64,000 bases of DNA from Companilactobacillus metriopterae (GTDB lineage Bacteria > Bacillota > Bacilli > Lactobacillales > Lactobacillaceae): assembly GCF_004117915.1 (NCBI RefSeq), contig NZ_RSTD01000001.1:558001-622000 (forward strand). The letters run 5' to 3'. Positions within the stretch are counted from its first letter, which is position 1. Every line of letters starts with the position of its first letter. Shown piece after piece: positions 39,341-49,354 of the stretch. Under the pieces are notes generated by a model. That model was not told the origin of the DNA. It worked only from the letters and a program-made list of their open reading frames with translations, and made no database searches. The position numbers and the translations under genes are program-made.

Positions 39341-40216
39341 ATGGGACTTTATGAAATAAAAAATGATTTTTTAACTGCTAATATTAACTCTCTTGGTGCT
39401 GAAGTTTACAGCGTCAAGAATGAATCAGGAACTGAATTTATTTGGCAGGCAGAACAGGATGTATGGGGACGCCATGCACCTATTCTCTTTCCAGTTGTTG
39501 GACGTTTGAAAGATGATTACTACAAAGTAGACGGTAATGATTATCAAATGGGACAACATGGTTTTGCTAGAGATAGAGAGTTTGAAGTTACATCTCAAAC
39601 AGAAACAATGCTGGAATTTACACTTGAATATGATGATGAATCACTTACAAGTTATCCTTATAAATTTAGTTTGAAAGTAGTCTATCAATTAATTAAAGAT
39701 AGTTTACAAATTAGCTATCTGGTTGATTCACTTGAATCAGAAAAAATTATGAATTTTTCTGTTGGGGCTCATCCAGGATTTAATATACCTTTTGATAATC
39801 AGTTAGAATATGAAGATTATCAAATCAAATTAGAACCACAAGAAACTCTTAATCGTATTCCACTAAAAGAATCTAATATTGATTTAAGCAAGGAATTTAG
39901 TGTTGATAATCAAAATGAACACTTAACTCATGATTTATTTAAAAATGATGCGATAATCTATCGTTTAAATAATCCATTAGTAATTTCAATTTCTTCAGAA
40001 CAATCAGAACATTCAATTACCTTGGATACTGGAAATGCTAAGTTTGTTGGATTATGGTCACAATATCCTAGTGAAGGTAACTTTGTATGTATTGAACCTT
40101 GGTGGGGGATAGCAGATAAAGTAGATACTGATCACAATTTGGAAACTAAGTATGGTATTAACAAATTGAATCCAAAAGAAAGATTCGAAGCATATTACAG
40201 TATTTCGTTCAAATAA
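39341..40216 (+). CDS. Aldose 1-epimerase family protein (LacX-like)
   Basis: 291 residues with the galactose-mutarotase fold. Candidate sugar-binding and catalytic residues are Arg in PVVGRLKDDYY, His in QHGFARDREF, His in GAHPGFNIPF, and Glu in CIEPWWG. This subgroup (LacX/YeaD-like) is of uncertain substrate. It follows hslU by 12 bases and ends at a bidirectional terminator, so it is the last gene of the topA group. Confidence 0.85.
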   Translation: MGLYEIKNDFLTANINSLGAEVYSVKNESGTEFIWQAEQDVWGRHAPILFPVVGRLKDDYYKVDGNDYQMGQHGFARDREFEVTSQTETMLEFTLEYDDESLTSYPYKFSLKVVYQLIKDSLQISYLVDSLESEKIMNFSVGAHPGFNIPFDNQLEYEDYQIKLEPQETLNRIPLKESNIDLSKEFSVDNQNEHLTHDLFKNDAIIYRLNNPLVISISSEQSEHSITLDTGNAKFVGLWSQYPSEGNFVCIEPWWGIADKVDTDHNLETKYGINKLNPKERFEAYYSISFK

Positions 40217-40250
40217 AAAACATCCTACACAATTTGTGTAGGATGTTTTT
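40216..40250. terminator. Bidirectional terminator
   Basis: AAAACATCCTACAC / GTGTAGGATGTTTT, flanked by A on the left and T on the right, serves the convergent epimerase and plsY genes. Confidence 0.92.
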
Positions 40251-40264
40251 CTATATTCATAATG

Positions 40265-40879
40265 TTATTTATTCTGTTGTTGCTTTTTATATCTAAGTCC
40301 AATAGGTACCAAATTCTCAGTACCATTGAGAAGTCTTTTTATATTTGGTATATGTCTAATGTAAACAATAACCGCGACAATACATGCAGCTGTAGATAAT
40401 ACCCAATCGTGCATGAAGAAAGTTGATATGGCAAAAACCAGAACGGTAACTAAACTTGCCACGCTTACCATACTGGTAAGATAAACAATTGAAGCTAAAC
40501 ATATAAAACAAATTAAAAATAATATTGGACTGTATGCCAATAATATTCCAGCACTTGTTGCAACAGCTTTACCACCACGAAACTTCAAAAATATAGAGAA
40601 AACATGTCCAATAACAGCAAAAATACCTACAAATAAAATGAGATAATGATCTAAACCAAAGAAAGTTGGCATTAAAGCACCAAGTGTTCCCTTAAGAATA
40701 TCCATAATTAAAACTGATGTACCAGCTACTGGCCCGAAAACTCTATAGGTATTTGTTGTACCAACGTTTCCACTACCATAGTCGAAAATATTTTTTTTGA
40801 AAAAGATTTTGCCAACGAGGTATGCAGAAGGGAATGAACCAACTAGATATGCCAAAATAATAGATATAAAAAGTTTCAT
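40265..40879 (-). CDS. plsY: Glycerol-3-phosphate acyltransferase PlsY
   Basis: Acylates glycerol 3-phosphate from acyl-phosphate, the first step of phospholipid synthesis. 204 residues with about five membrane segments and the three cytoplasmic motifs: GSFPSAYLVGK, DYGSGNVGTTNTYRVFG, and KFRGGKAVATSAG. It is divergent from parE, the usual arrangement in Firmicutes. Confidence 0.96.
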   Translation of the reverse strand: MKLFISIILAYLVGSFPSAYLVGKIFFKKNIFDYGSGNVGTTNTYRVFGPVAGTSVLIMDILKGTLGALMPTFFGLDHYLILFVGIFAVIGHVFSIFLKFRGGKAVATSAGILLAYSPILFLICFICLASIVYLTSMVSVASLVTVLVFAISTFFMHDWVLSTAACIVAVIVYIRHIPNIKRLLNGTENLVPIGLRYKKQQQNK

Positions 40880-41016
40880 AAAATCTCACATTCTTTTCTT
40901 CGTATTTTTAATAAATAAAAGCAATTAAAACTTATCCTATACATTATCTAATAAATCTCCAAAAATTAAAAGATAAGACTTAACTTATAGGAATATGGAT
41001 GAGAACCTCTGGAAAG

Positions 41017-41025
41017 TGTTATAAT
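41017..41025 (+). promoter_or_regulatory. Extended -10 promoter of parE-parC
   Basis: TG-T-TATAAT, about 45 bases before parE; no convincing -35. Confidence 0.6.
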
Positions 41026-41068
41026 CTCTAAGATATGTAAAAAATTTTAACAAAAAGGAATGAGTGAA

Positions 41069-43075
41069 ATGCCTAAATCATCTTATGATGACTCGTCAAT
41101 TCAAATTCTAGAGGGCCTTGAGGCTGTTAGAAAAAGACCTGGTATGTATATCGGATCAACAGATTATCGTGGTTTGCATCATCTAGTTTATGAAATAGTT
41201 GATAATGCAGTTGATGAAGCATTATCAGGCTTTGGTGACGAAATCAATGTAACAATTAATAAAGATAATAGTATTACCGTAGTTGATCATGGCCGTGGAA
41301 TGCCTACAGGAATGCACTCTTCTGGAAAACCAACAATTGAAGTAATTTTAACGGTACTTCATGCAGGTGGTAAATTTTCAGAAAATTCTTATAAGACTTC
41401 CGGTGGTCTACATGGAGTTGGTTCATCAGTAGTTAATGCATTATCTGAATGGATGACTGTTAGAGTTGTTCGTGATGGACAAGTTTATGAAGAAAGATTT
41501 GAAAATGGTGGACATCCTGTAGGAACTTTAAAGAATACTGGAACCACTAAAGAATCTAATGGAACAACTATTAGTTTTAAACCTGATCCAGAAATTTTTC
41601 AAACTATAAAGTATAACTATGACACTTTAGCTGAAAGATTAAGAGAATCAGCTTTCTTACTTAAGGGTGTAAAGTTTACAATTACCGATAAACGTGGAGA
41701 AGAAGACAAGACTGAAGTCTTTTATTACGAAGATGGTATTCAATCTTTTGTTAAATATCTAAACGAAGATAAAGATACTATCGGTGGAATTTTCTACATT
41801 GAAGGAACAAATAGTGATATCGAAATAGAATTTTCTGGCCAATACAATGACGGATACTCGGAAAATGTAATCTCATTTGTTAATAACGTTCGTACTGTGG
41901 ACGGTGGAACACACGAAGCCGGTATGAAATCAGGTCTTACCAAAGCATTTAATGACTATGCACGAAAGATCGGACTTTTAAAGGAAAATAGTAAAAATTT
42001 AGAGGGTACTGATATTCGAGAAGGACTATCAGCTATAATTTCTGTCAGAATTCCTGAAGAATTATTACAATTTGAAGGTCAAACAAAAGGTAAACTAGGA
42101 ACACCTCAAGCAAGATCAGCTGTTGATCAACTAGTTTACGAACAAATGAATTTCTTCTTGATGGAAAATGGTGAACAAGCGCAAACACTTGTTAAAAAAG
42201 CTATCAAAGCACGTGAAGCACGTGAAGCTGCACGAAAAGCACGTGAGAATTCACGTAATGGAAAGAAAAACAAAAAAAATGATGGATTACTATCAGGTAA
42301 ACTAACACCTGCTCAGTCTAAAAATTCATCTTTAAATGAATTATTTCTTGTCGAGGGTGATTCTGCTGGAGGTTCAGCAAAACAGGGTAGAGATCGTAAA
42401 TTTCAAGCTATTTTGCCATTGAGAGGTAAAGTATTAAACACTCAGAAAGCAAAATTAGAAGATATTTACAAAAATGAAGAAATTAATACAATGATTTATA
42501 CAATTGGTGCCGGTGTAGGTGCTGAATTTAATCTTGAAAATAGAAATTATGACAAAGTTATTATCATGACCGATGCCGATGATGATGGATCCCATATTCA
42601 AATTTTGTTACTTACATTTTTCTATAGATATATGAGACCACTAGTTGAAGCTGGACATGTATATATTGCTTTACCACCACTATATAAACTTCAAAAGGGT
42701 CGTGGGGCAAAACAAGTTATCGATTATGCATGGACTCCTGATGAATTAAAAGAAGGTATTAAAAAAATCGGTAAGGGTTATGACCTTCAAAGATTTAAAG
42801 GACTGGGCGAGATGAATGCTGACCAGTTATGGAATACTACAATGGATCCGGAAACAAGAATGTTAATTCGTGTAAATATTGATGACGCAGCTCTTGCTGA
42901 AAGACGAGTTACTACACTAATGGGTGACAAAGTTCAGCCTAGACGTGATTGGATTGAAAAAAATGTTAGATTTAATGGTAGTGAAGAAGGGGATAATATT
43001 CTTGAAAAGATTGATGAATCCACTGACTCTACTATTGAATTAGATGATTTATTGAATAAGGAAGAGGGTGAATAA
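41069..43075 (+). CDS. parE: DNA topoisomerase IV subunit B
   Basis: 668-residue ATPase subunit that decatenates daughter chromosomes. The GHKL motifs EIVDNAVDEAL, DHGRGMPTG and GGLHGVGSSVVNALS, the transducer, and the Toprim motif VEGDSAGGSAKQGRDR are all intact. ATG 41069 lies 9 bases after AAAGGA; an ATG at 41060 abuts that site. ParE rather than GyrB is supported by plsY upstream and parC downstream. Confidence 0.96.
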   Translation: MPKSSYDDSSIQILEGLEAVRKRPGMYIGSTDYRGLHHLVYEIVDNAVDEALSGFGDEINVTINKDNSITVVDHGRGMPTGMHSSGKPTIEVILTVLHAGGKFSENSYKTSGGLHGVGSSVVNALSEWMTVRVVRDGQVYEERFENGGHPVGTLKNTGTTKESNGTTISFKPDPEIFQTIKYNYDTLAERLRESAFLLKGVKFTITDKRGEEDKTEVFYYEDGIQSFVKYLNEDKDTIGGIFYIEGTNSDIEIEFSGQYNDGYSENVISFVNNVRTVDGGTHEAGMKSGLTKAFNDYARKIGLLKENSKNLEGTDIREGLSAIISVRIPEELLQFEGQTKGKLGTPQARSAVDQLVYEQMNFFLMENGEQAQTLVKKAIKAREAREAARKARENSRNGKKNKKNDGLLSGKLTPAQSKNSSLNELFLVEGDSAGGSAKQGRDRKFQAILPLRGKVLNTQKAKLEDIYKNEEINTMIYTIGAGVGAEFNLENRNYDKVIIMTDADDDGSHIQILLLTFFYRYMRPLVEAGHVYIALPPLYKLQKGRGAKQVIDYAWTPDELKEGIKKIGKGYDLQRFKGLGEMNADQLWNTTMDPETRMLIRVNIDDAALAERRVTTLMGDKVQPRRDWIEKNVRFNGSEEGDNILEKIDESTDSTIELDDLLNKEEGE

Positions 43076-43076
43076 T

Positions 43077-45560
43077 TTGGCAAATGGTACTCCTAAAATT
43101 CAAGATCTTTCTTTAGAAAAAATTATGGGAGATCGATACGAAAGATATTCACGATCAATTATTCAAGAGCGTGCTCTTCCTGATATTCGTGATGGTCTAA
43201 AACCTGTTCAACGTAGAATTTTATATTCTATGAATCTTGATGGGAACACCTTTGAAAAGAGTTTTAGAAAGTCTGCCAAGGGTGTTGGTAATGTCATGGG
43301 TAATTTTCATCCCCATGGTGATTCATCAATTTATGAAGCAATGGTTAGATTATCTCAAGATTGGAAGTTGCGTAATCCATTAATCGAGATGCATGGTAAC
43401 AATGGATCAATGGATGGAGATCCACCAGCCGCTATGCGATATACTGAAGCCCGATTAAGTAAAATATCAGCAGAAATGTTAAGAGATATCAACAAAGATA
43501 CTGTTGATGAGGAATGGAATTTTGATGATACAGAAAAAGAACCTAAAGTTCTTCCTGCAAGATTCCCCAATTTACTTGTAAACGGTGCAACAGGAATTTC
43601 TGCTGGTTATGCTACTGAAATTCCACCTCATAATTTGGTAGAGGTTATTGATGCTACTATCAAATTAATTGAAAATCCAGATTCCACTCTTGATGATTTA
43701 ATGAGGATTGTCAAAGGTCCAGATTTTCCAACTGGTGGTATTTTACAGGGTGCTAAAGGTATAAGAGACGCCTATGAAACCGGACGTGGAAAAGTTTACC
43801 TGAGATCAAAAACATCTATTGAAAAGTTGAGAGGTCACAAATCTCAAATAGTTATCTCTGAAATACCTTATGAAGTTAATAAAGCTATTTTAGTTAAAAA
43901 AATGGATGAAATTAGAGTTCTAAAAAAGGTTGATGGTATTGCTGAAGTTCGTGATGAAAGTGATCGTCAGGGACTATCAATTGTAGTTGAATTGAAGAAA
44001 GATGTTGATTCACAAGGTATTTTGAACTATTTGTTCAAAAATACTGATTTACAAATCTCATATAACTTCAATATGGTTGCAATTGCTGATATGCGACCTC
44101 AACAAGTTGGTTTAATGAAAATTTTGACTGAGTATATAAAACATCAAGAAGATGTTGTACTTAGAAGAAGTAAATTTGATTTGAACAAGGCACAAGCAAG
44201 AATTCATATTGTGGAAGGTCTTATTAAAGCATTATCAATATTAGATCAAGTTATTAAAACAATTAGAGCAAGTAAAAATAAATCAGATGCTAAAAATAAT
44301 TTAGTTAAAGAATATGATTTTACTGAACCACAGGCAGAAGCTATTGTTTCATTACAACTTTATCGTTTAACAAATACTGATGTGACTGAGTTACGTTCAG
44401 AGTTTGATGATCTTCAAAAGAGAATTAGCTACTTAAACGAAATCATAAATAATCATGATAGGTTGATGTCTGTCATTAAAGAGGAACTTACTGAAGTTAA
44501 GAAAACTTATGGTAATCCTAGAAGAACTAAGATTGAATCTAAAGTATCTGAAATTGAAGTTGATACTAGTGTACTAATACCTAGTGAGGAAGTCAGACTT
44601 CTTGTAAGTCATAATGGATATATCAAGCGTAGTAGCCAACGATCGTATCAAGCTTCTTTTGAATCTGGTAACGGATTGAAAGACGAAGATTATGAAGTAA
44701 TGAATGTTGAAGCTAATACAAGAGATCACTTATTCATGTTCACTGACAAGGGTAATTTAGTTTATCGTCAAGTCTATGAAGTTGAAGATGCTAAGTGGAA
44801 AGATACTGGTTCACATTTGTCTCAAGAAGTAGGATTATCGACGGATGAATCTGTTATTAAATCGTTTGTTTTTAAGGATTTAGAACAAAAAGGAACTTTC
44901 TTAATAGGTACAAATGAAAATACTATTAAACAAGTTGCATTTTCTGATCTATTACCAGGTAGAACTTATAAATCCAAAGCAAGTAAGTATGCTAAATTAA
45001 AATCTCTTGATAATTCCGTTATCGATATTAACTATATTGAACCTGATAAACAAGAAAGTTTAATCTATGTATTTACTGAAAAATCATATACATCAGCATT
45101 TCCTATTTCGGAAGTACCTGTAGTAGGAAGTAAGGCTGCTGGTGTGAAATTTGTAAGCTTAAAAGATGACGACGAATTAGTGAGTTACTTTGTAAGTTCA
45201 AATGATGCAGATATAATTGCATTACTAACACAGCGTGGTTCTTACAAACAGATGAAGCTTAAGGAAATACCAACAACCAGTCGTGCTCGTCGAGGAGTAC
45301 TGACTCTAAGGGAACTAAAACGGGATCCACATCGTATTAAACTAGTAACAAATGTAAATAAGAGTCAAAATCTAATAATTGAGACTGATTTACAAAATGA
45401 AATAAATATAGATTTATCAGAACATCCATTGGTAGATAGATATTCTAACGGTTCATTCATTATGGACATTGAATCAGACGGAAATCCATTGAGATTTATG
45501 AAGATTGATAGAGATGATCCTATATCCGAGATACCATCTCAGGAACAAAATTTATTTTAA
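43077..45560 (+). CDS. parC: DNA topoisomerase IV subunit A
   Basis: Breaks and rejoins DNA with ParE. 827 residues: winged helix with the QRDR stretch HPHGDSSIYEAMVRL, catalytic Tyr in AMRYTEARLS near 122, and a C-terminal beta-pinwheel. The QRDR Ser and Glu positions look quinolone-sensitive. TTG 43077 just after the parE stop has GAGGGTG at 6 bases and gives MANGTPKIQDLSLE. A GTG at 43068 would lie inside that site and overlap parE. Confidence 0.96.
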   Translation: MANGTPKIQDLSLEKIMGDRYERYSRSIIQERALPDIRDGLKPVQRRILYSMNLDGNTFEKSFRKSAKGVGNVMGNFHPHGDSSIYEAMVRLSQDWKLRNPLIEMHGNNGSMDGDPPAAMRYTEARLSKISAEMLRDINKDTVDEEWNFDDTEKEPKVLPARFPNLLVNGATGISAGYATEIPPHNLVEVIDATIKLIENPDSTLDDLMRIVKGPDFPTGGILQGAKGIRDAYETGRGKVYLRSKTSIEKLRGHKSQIVISEIPYEVNKAILVKKMDEIRVLKKVDGIAEVRDESDRQGLSIVVELKKDVDSQGILNYLFKNTDLQISYNFNMVAIADMRPQQVGLMKILTEYIKHQEDVVLRRSKFDLNKAQARIHIVEGLIKALSILDQVIKTIRASKNKSDAKNNLVKEYDFTEPQAEAIVSLQLYRLTNTDVTELRSEFDDLQKRISYLNEIINNHDRLMSVIKEELTEVKKTYGNPRRTKIESKVSEIEVDTSVLIPSEEVRLLVSHNGYIKRSSQRSYQASFESGNGLKDEDYEVMNVEANTRDHLFMFTDKGNLVYRQVYEVEDAKWKDTGSHLSQEVGLSTDESVIKSFVFKDLEQKGTFLIGTNENTIKQVAFSDLLPGRTYKSKASKYAKLKSLDNSVIDINYIEPDKQESLIYVFTEKSYTSAFPISEVPVVGSKAAGVKFVSLKDDDELVSYFVSSNDADIIALLTQRGSYKQMKLKEIPTTSRARRGVLTLRELKRDPHRIKLVTNVNKSQNLIIETDLQNEINIDLSEHPLVDRYSNGSFIMDIESDGNPLRFMKIDRDDPISEIPSQEQNLF

Positions 45561-45597
45561 TTATTAAATCTTTTTATACCCCAGGAGGATTTGTCTA

Positions 45598-46569
45598 TTG
45601 CTAGACGAAAATGCTAGAAGAGTCTTTAGTTCCAAAGCTTTAAATTATTTTGATGAGTTGACGAAGAACATGAGTTACACAAAGACAGCTCAATCATTAG
45701 GAATTACACAACCTGCTTTGACTCAACAAATCAAAAAGATAGAAAAAGTTGTTGGAGCACCTTTATTCTATAGTATGGGAAAACAGATTTATCTTACAGA
45801 TGCTGGGGAAACATTGCTTAAATCAACACATGAAATGTTTGATTTAATCAATGATGTCACTGTTAAGATACAACAGGATTCAAACTCTAAATCAGGTATT
45901 ATAAGAATTGGTATATTATCTACAATTGCATCATCTGTAGTTGATGATTTTATTGTTTATTACAACAAAATTAATCCTGATATTGAATTGGATTTGCTTT
46001 CTTTGAGTAGAAATGAACTTTGGGATAACATGCAAAATAATAAAATTGATCTTGCTATCATGTATCTTCCTGAGAAAAACATTAAAAACTGGAAGCATTT
46101 TAGAACGCATAAAATTATGGATGATAAGATTATGCTGATTCATAATGATGATAGATTGAAAGACAAGAAATCTGTAACTTATAAAGAAGCTATAAAGTTA
46201 CCATGGGCATCATATTTAGAAGGTTATTATATTTCGGATTTAATTATAAATAGTTTTACTAATTCATTAGTTGATCTGCCTCAAGTTGTTGCTAGATTTT
46301 CATCGCCATACCAACTACTAAAATTTACAGATAGAACTGAAAATGTATATACAGCTCTTCCTGAGAGCTTCTGTTTAGGTCATCTGACAAAAAATACTAA
46401 TTTATATCAAGTAGCACTTGAACCTAACATATCATTTGAATTATCATTTGTTTATAAAGAAAACAAGGAAAAAATTGGAAAAATTAAGGATATATATAGT
46501 GAGTGGGAAAAATTCTTACTTGAAGAAAGCTATAAAAATAGACTTATTTCATCCAGCCTTGTTGTATAG
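45598..46569 (+). CDS. LysR-family transcriptional regulator
   Basis: 323 residues. An N-terminal winged HTH (SYTKTAQSLGITQPALTQQIKKIE) is followed by a type-2 periplasmic-binding-fold effector domain. The TTG start has AGGAGG 9 bases upstream. It lies between parC and ppaC on the same strand rather than divergent from a target, so its target and effector cannot be guessed. It is 9 bases from ppaC and may be cotranscribed with it. Confidence 0.88.
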   Translation: MLDENARRVFSSKALNYFDELTKNMSYTKTAQSLGITQPALTQQIKKIEKVVGAPLFYSMGKQIYLTDAGETLLKSTHEMFDLINDVTVKIQQDSNSKSGIIRIGILSTIASSVVDDFIVYYNKINPDIELDLLSLSRNELWDNMQNNKIDLAIMYLPEKNIKNWKHFRTHKIMDDKIMLIHNDDRLKDKKSVTYKEAIKLPWASYLEGYYISDLIINSFTNSLVDLPQVVARFSSPYQLLKFTDRTENVYTALPESFCLGHLTKNTNLYQVALEPNISFELSFVYKENKEKIGKIKDIYSEWEKFLLEESYKNRLISSSLVV

Positions 46570-46578
46570 GAGAATATT

Positions 46579-47514
46579 ATGACTAAAGAAAAACAATTTG
46601 TATTTGGACACAGTAATCCTGATACTGATGCAGTAGTTGCAGCAATTGCATACTCATACCTATCAAATCAATTGGGATATAACACTGAAGCCATTGCTCT
46701 AGGTGAACCAAATGAAGAAACAAAATTTGTATTCGATAAATTTGGTTATGAATATCCAAGAGTTATGAACTCAACTAATGGTGAAGTTTCTAGTGTCATG
46801 CTAGTTGATCACAATGAATTCCAACAAAGTATTGATGACATTGCTGATATGGAAATTACACATGTTGTTGATCATCACAGAATTTCAAACTTTGAAACAG
46901 CTAATCCATTGTTCTATCGTGCAGAACCACTTGGTTGTACAAGTACAATATTATGGAAAATGTTTGTTGAACAGTCTGTTGAAATTCCAGCTCAAATAGC
47001 ATCATTGATGTTATCAGCTATAATTTCAGATACATTACTTCTTAAATCACCAACAACTACAGATCAAGACGCTACTGCAATGAAGAGCTTGGCTGAAATT
47101 GCTGGTATTGATTACGAAACTTATGGTCTAGAAATGCTTAAAGCTGGAACAAATTTGGATAGTAAATCTACTAAAGAACTAATTAATATGGATGCTAAAA
47201 CTTTCGATATGAAAGGTAACAATGTCCGAGTAGCTCAAGTAAATACTGTCGATGTTAATGATACTCTTACTAGGGAATCAGATTTTGTAAATGATATCCA
47301 AAGTGAAATTGCTAGTGAAAATTACAATTTATTCATTCTTTTGATAACTAATATTCTTACAAGTGATACAACTGGATTGATTCTTGGAGATGATTCAGCT
47401 ATTGCTGTGTTTGAAAAAGCCTTGAATACTAAGGTTTCTGACAACAAAGCTTCACTTCCAGGAGTTGTCTCACGTAAAAAACAAGTTGTTCCTCCTCTAA
47501 ATGAAGCATTTTAA
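46579..47514 (+). CDS. ppaC: Manganese-dependent inorganic pyrophosphatase (family II)
   Basis: Hydrolyses pyrophosphate. 311 residues of the DHH superfamily: FGHSNPDTDAVVAA, LVDHNE, VVDHHRI and SDTLLLKSPTTTDQD supply the metal ligands. The C-terminal substrate domain ends GVVSRKKQVVPPL, with the SRKKQ phosphate-binding motif. AGGAG precedes the ATG. Confidence 0.97.
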   Translation: MTKEKQFVFGHSNPDTDAVVAAIAYSYLSNQLGYNTEAIALGEPNEETKFVFDKFGYEYPRVMNSTNGEVSSVMLVDHNEFQQSIDDIADMEITHVVDHHRISNFETANPLFYRAEPLGCTSTILWKMFVEQSVEIPAQIASLMLSAIISDTLLLKSPTTTDQDATAMKSLAEIAGIDYETYGLEMLKAGTNLDSKSTKELINMDAKTFDMKGNNVRVAQVNTVDVNDTLTRESDFVNDIQSEIASENYNLFILLITNILTSDTTGLILGDDSAIAVFEKALNTKVSDNKASLPGVVSRKKQVVPPLNEAF

Positions 47515-47542
47515 CAAAAAAGAAAGTTATTGTAAGATTTTC

Positions 47543-47571
47543 TTGAAAACGCTATCTTACTAACGTATAAT
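47543..47571 (+). promoter_or_regulatory. Sigma-A promoter with an overlapping perfect cre site
   Basis: TTGAAA (47543) and TATAAT (47566) are 17 bases apart. Bases 47543-47557 (TTGAAAACGCTATCT) match every fixed position of the cre consensus WTGNAANCGNWNNCW. CcpA bound here would cover the -35 and block RNA polymerase. It is placed to drive the sugar transporter at 47655. Confidence 0.75.
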
Positions 47572-47585
47572 AACCTTTGTTAATA

Positions 47586-47619
47586 AAAACTGCTAGTTTG
47601 TTAACTAGCAGTTTTTTTA
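47586..47619 (+). terminator. Terminator between the cre-promoter and the sugar transporter
   Basis: AAAACTGCTAGTT / AACTAGCAGTTTT with loop TGTT and seven T residues. It begins only about 15 bases after the -10 box, so transcripts from that promoter meet it within their first 40 bases. It may end ppaC transcription, act as an attenuator, or both. Confidence 0.85.
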
Positions 47620-47654
47620 TTTAATCAAATGATCTATAGAGGGAGTACTATATT

Positions 47655-48548
47655 ATGAATATAACTAATATCTTAATTGGATTAATTCCAGTTATTGGCT
47701 GGGGATTTTTCCCAGTGTTGACAGGTATTTTTGGAGGAAAACCTGTTAACCAAATTATGGGTGCTACATATGGTACATTGATTGCATCAATTATCGTTGC
47801 ACTTGTTACACAAACACCAATACTAACAGGAAAAGAATTCCTATTTACATTCTTGTCTGGTGTTTCATGGGCATCTGCACAAATTCTTGTATTCTATGCA
47901 TTTACAAAAATGGGTGTTTCAAGAACAATGCCTATTTCAACAGGATTTCAATTAATTGGAGCATCTTTATGGGGTGTCTTCGTACTAGGAAACTGGGGAT
48001 CTGCAGTATCTAAAATTGCAGGATTTTCTGCAATTATCTTGATCATCGTAGGTGTTTGGTTGACAACATATAGTGAAAAGAAAGATAACAGTGAATCAAA
48101 TAGCTCAGATATCATGGTTGGTCTAATTCTTGTATTAGTTGCTGAAATAGGATATCTTGCATACTCTGCCTTCCCACAAGCAGTTACTGTTAAAGGATTC
48201 GAAGCATTCTTCCCACAAGCATTGGGTATGGCAGTAGTTGCTACAATCTTTGCATTCGCAACAAAAGACAACAGAGCATCAAAACCATTTACAACAAAGA
48301 GTTCATATACTAATATCATTAGTGGTTTCTTCTTTGCTCTTGCAGCACTATCTTATCTAGTATCAGCTCGTCCAGAAGTTAATGGACTTGCTACTGGATT
48401 TACATTGTCACAAATGAGTGTTATTGTAGCTACTCTTGGTGGTATCTATATCCTTCATGAAAAGAAAACAAACAAAGAAATGGTTTATATCATTTCTGGT
48501 TTACTTCTTGTAGTTGTAGCTGGTGTTGTAACAGCATTCTTAAAATAA
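47655..48548 (+). CDS. GRP-family sugar uptake protein (GlcU/RbsU type)
   Basis: 297 residues with ten membrane segments, the glucose/ribose porter family. ILIGLIPVIGWGFFPVLTGIFGGKPVNQIMG at the N-terminus and the SGVSWASAQILVFYAFTKMGVSRTMPISTGFQL segment are typical. It carries no phosphorylation domain, so sugars enter unphosphorylated. Glucose or ribose is the likely substrate. The perfect cre upstream fits carbon catabolite repression. GGGAG precedes the ATG. Confidence 0.88.
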   Translation: MNITNILIGLIPVIGWGFFPVLTGIFGGKPVNQIMGATYGTLIASIIVALVTQTPILTGKEFLFTFLSGVSWASAQILVFYAFTKMGVSRTMPISTGFQLIGASLWGVFVLGNWGSAVSKIAGFSAIILIIVGVWLTTYSEKKDNSESNSSDIMVGLILVLVAEIGYLAYSAFPQAVTVKGFEAFFPQALGMAVVATIFAFATKDNRASKPFTTKSSYTNIISGFFFALAALSYLVSARPEVNGLATGFTLSQMSVIVATLGGIYILHEKKTNKEMVYIISGLLLVVVAGVVTAFLK

Positions 48549-48557
48549 TTTCAAAAG

Positions 48558-48592
48558 CAAAAAGCACATCGGAAAATCCGATGTGCTTTTTT
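48558..48592. terminator. Terminator after the sugar transporter
   Basis: AAAAAGCACATCGGA / TCCGATGTGCTTTTT with a three-base loop and T run. The following 180 bases to 48772 hold no gene; an AATTGGAGG site near 48642 has no start codon behind it. Confidence 0.92.
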
Positions 48593-48772
48593 GTTAGGGT
48601 TATATATTATGATAATAGTTCTTAAAAGTACGTGTTATAAAATTGGAGGATTTTACACATAAATACTTTCAATATTTACATTGCATCTAAGTCAAATAAT
48701 CATTGGCTATTCAACACACTCAATATAACGCGATTTTACTTAGTCGTAAAATGGTTAGCATAAAATATAATT

Positions 48773-49336
48773 TTAATAATGGCTGTTACGAATAGGTTTA
48801 TAATTCTCTATATATTCTCCAATTTCATCTAAGGATTCAGAAAATAGGATAGAGTCTCTGTCAGACTGTTTCAAAAAACCGTCAGTTACCATTTGATCAT
48901 AAAAATGTTTTAAATGATCATAATATCCATCAATATTATAAAAAATTGATGGTCGACTGTCTTCTCCGATAATTGCCCATGAGAATGTTTGAGAGATTTC
49001 TTCCAATGTACCAGGTCCTCCAGGTAAGGCGATACTAGCCATTGAATCTTTCATCATCATATATTTTCTAATGTCCATATTATCAACAATGTCCAATTGA
49101 GAAATTTTACTATTAGCTAATTCCACATTAGATAGATTTTGAGTAATAATCCCATGAGCGTAACCACCACTAGCCATTACACTACGAGATACAACTCCCA
49201 TCAGTCCAGCGTTACCGCCGCCGTATGTCAATCCGTAGCCATTTTTGACCATCCATTCACCAAGTTCAGTTGCCAAATCTACGTATTTTTGATTGTTTCC
49301 GATAGATGAACCACAATATACTGCAATACTTTTCAT
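48773..49336 (-). CDS. LOG-family (TIGR00730) phosphoribohydrolase-like protein
   Basis: 187 residues with the Rossmann-type LOG fold. AVYCGSSIGN at the start, LTYGGGNAGLMG, and the nucleotide motif PGGPGTLEE are present. Relatives remove ribose 5-phosphate from cytokinin-type or other AMP derivatives; the bacterial role is unsettled. It is on the minus strand, 18 bases after the Xer-like gene, so the two probably form a transcript. Confidence 0.88.
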   Translation of the reverse strand: MKSIAVYCGSSIGNNQKYVDLATELGEWMVKNGYGLTYGGGNAGLMGVVSRSVMASGGYAHGIITQNLSNVELANSKISQLDIVDNMDIRKYMMMKDSMASIALPGGPGTLEEISQTFSWAIIGEDSRPSIFYNIDGYYDHLKHFYDQMVTDGFLKQSDRDSILFSESLDEIGEYIENYKPIRNSHY

Positions 49337-49354
49337 AATTTAATGCTTCTTTCT

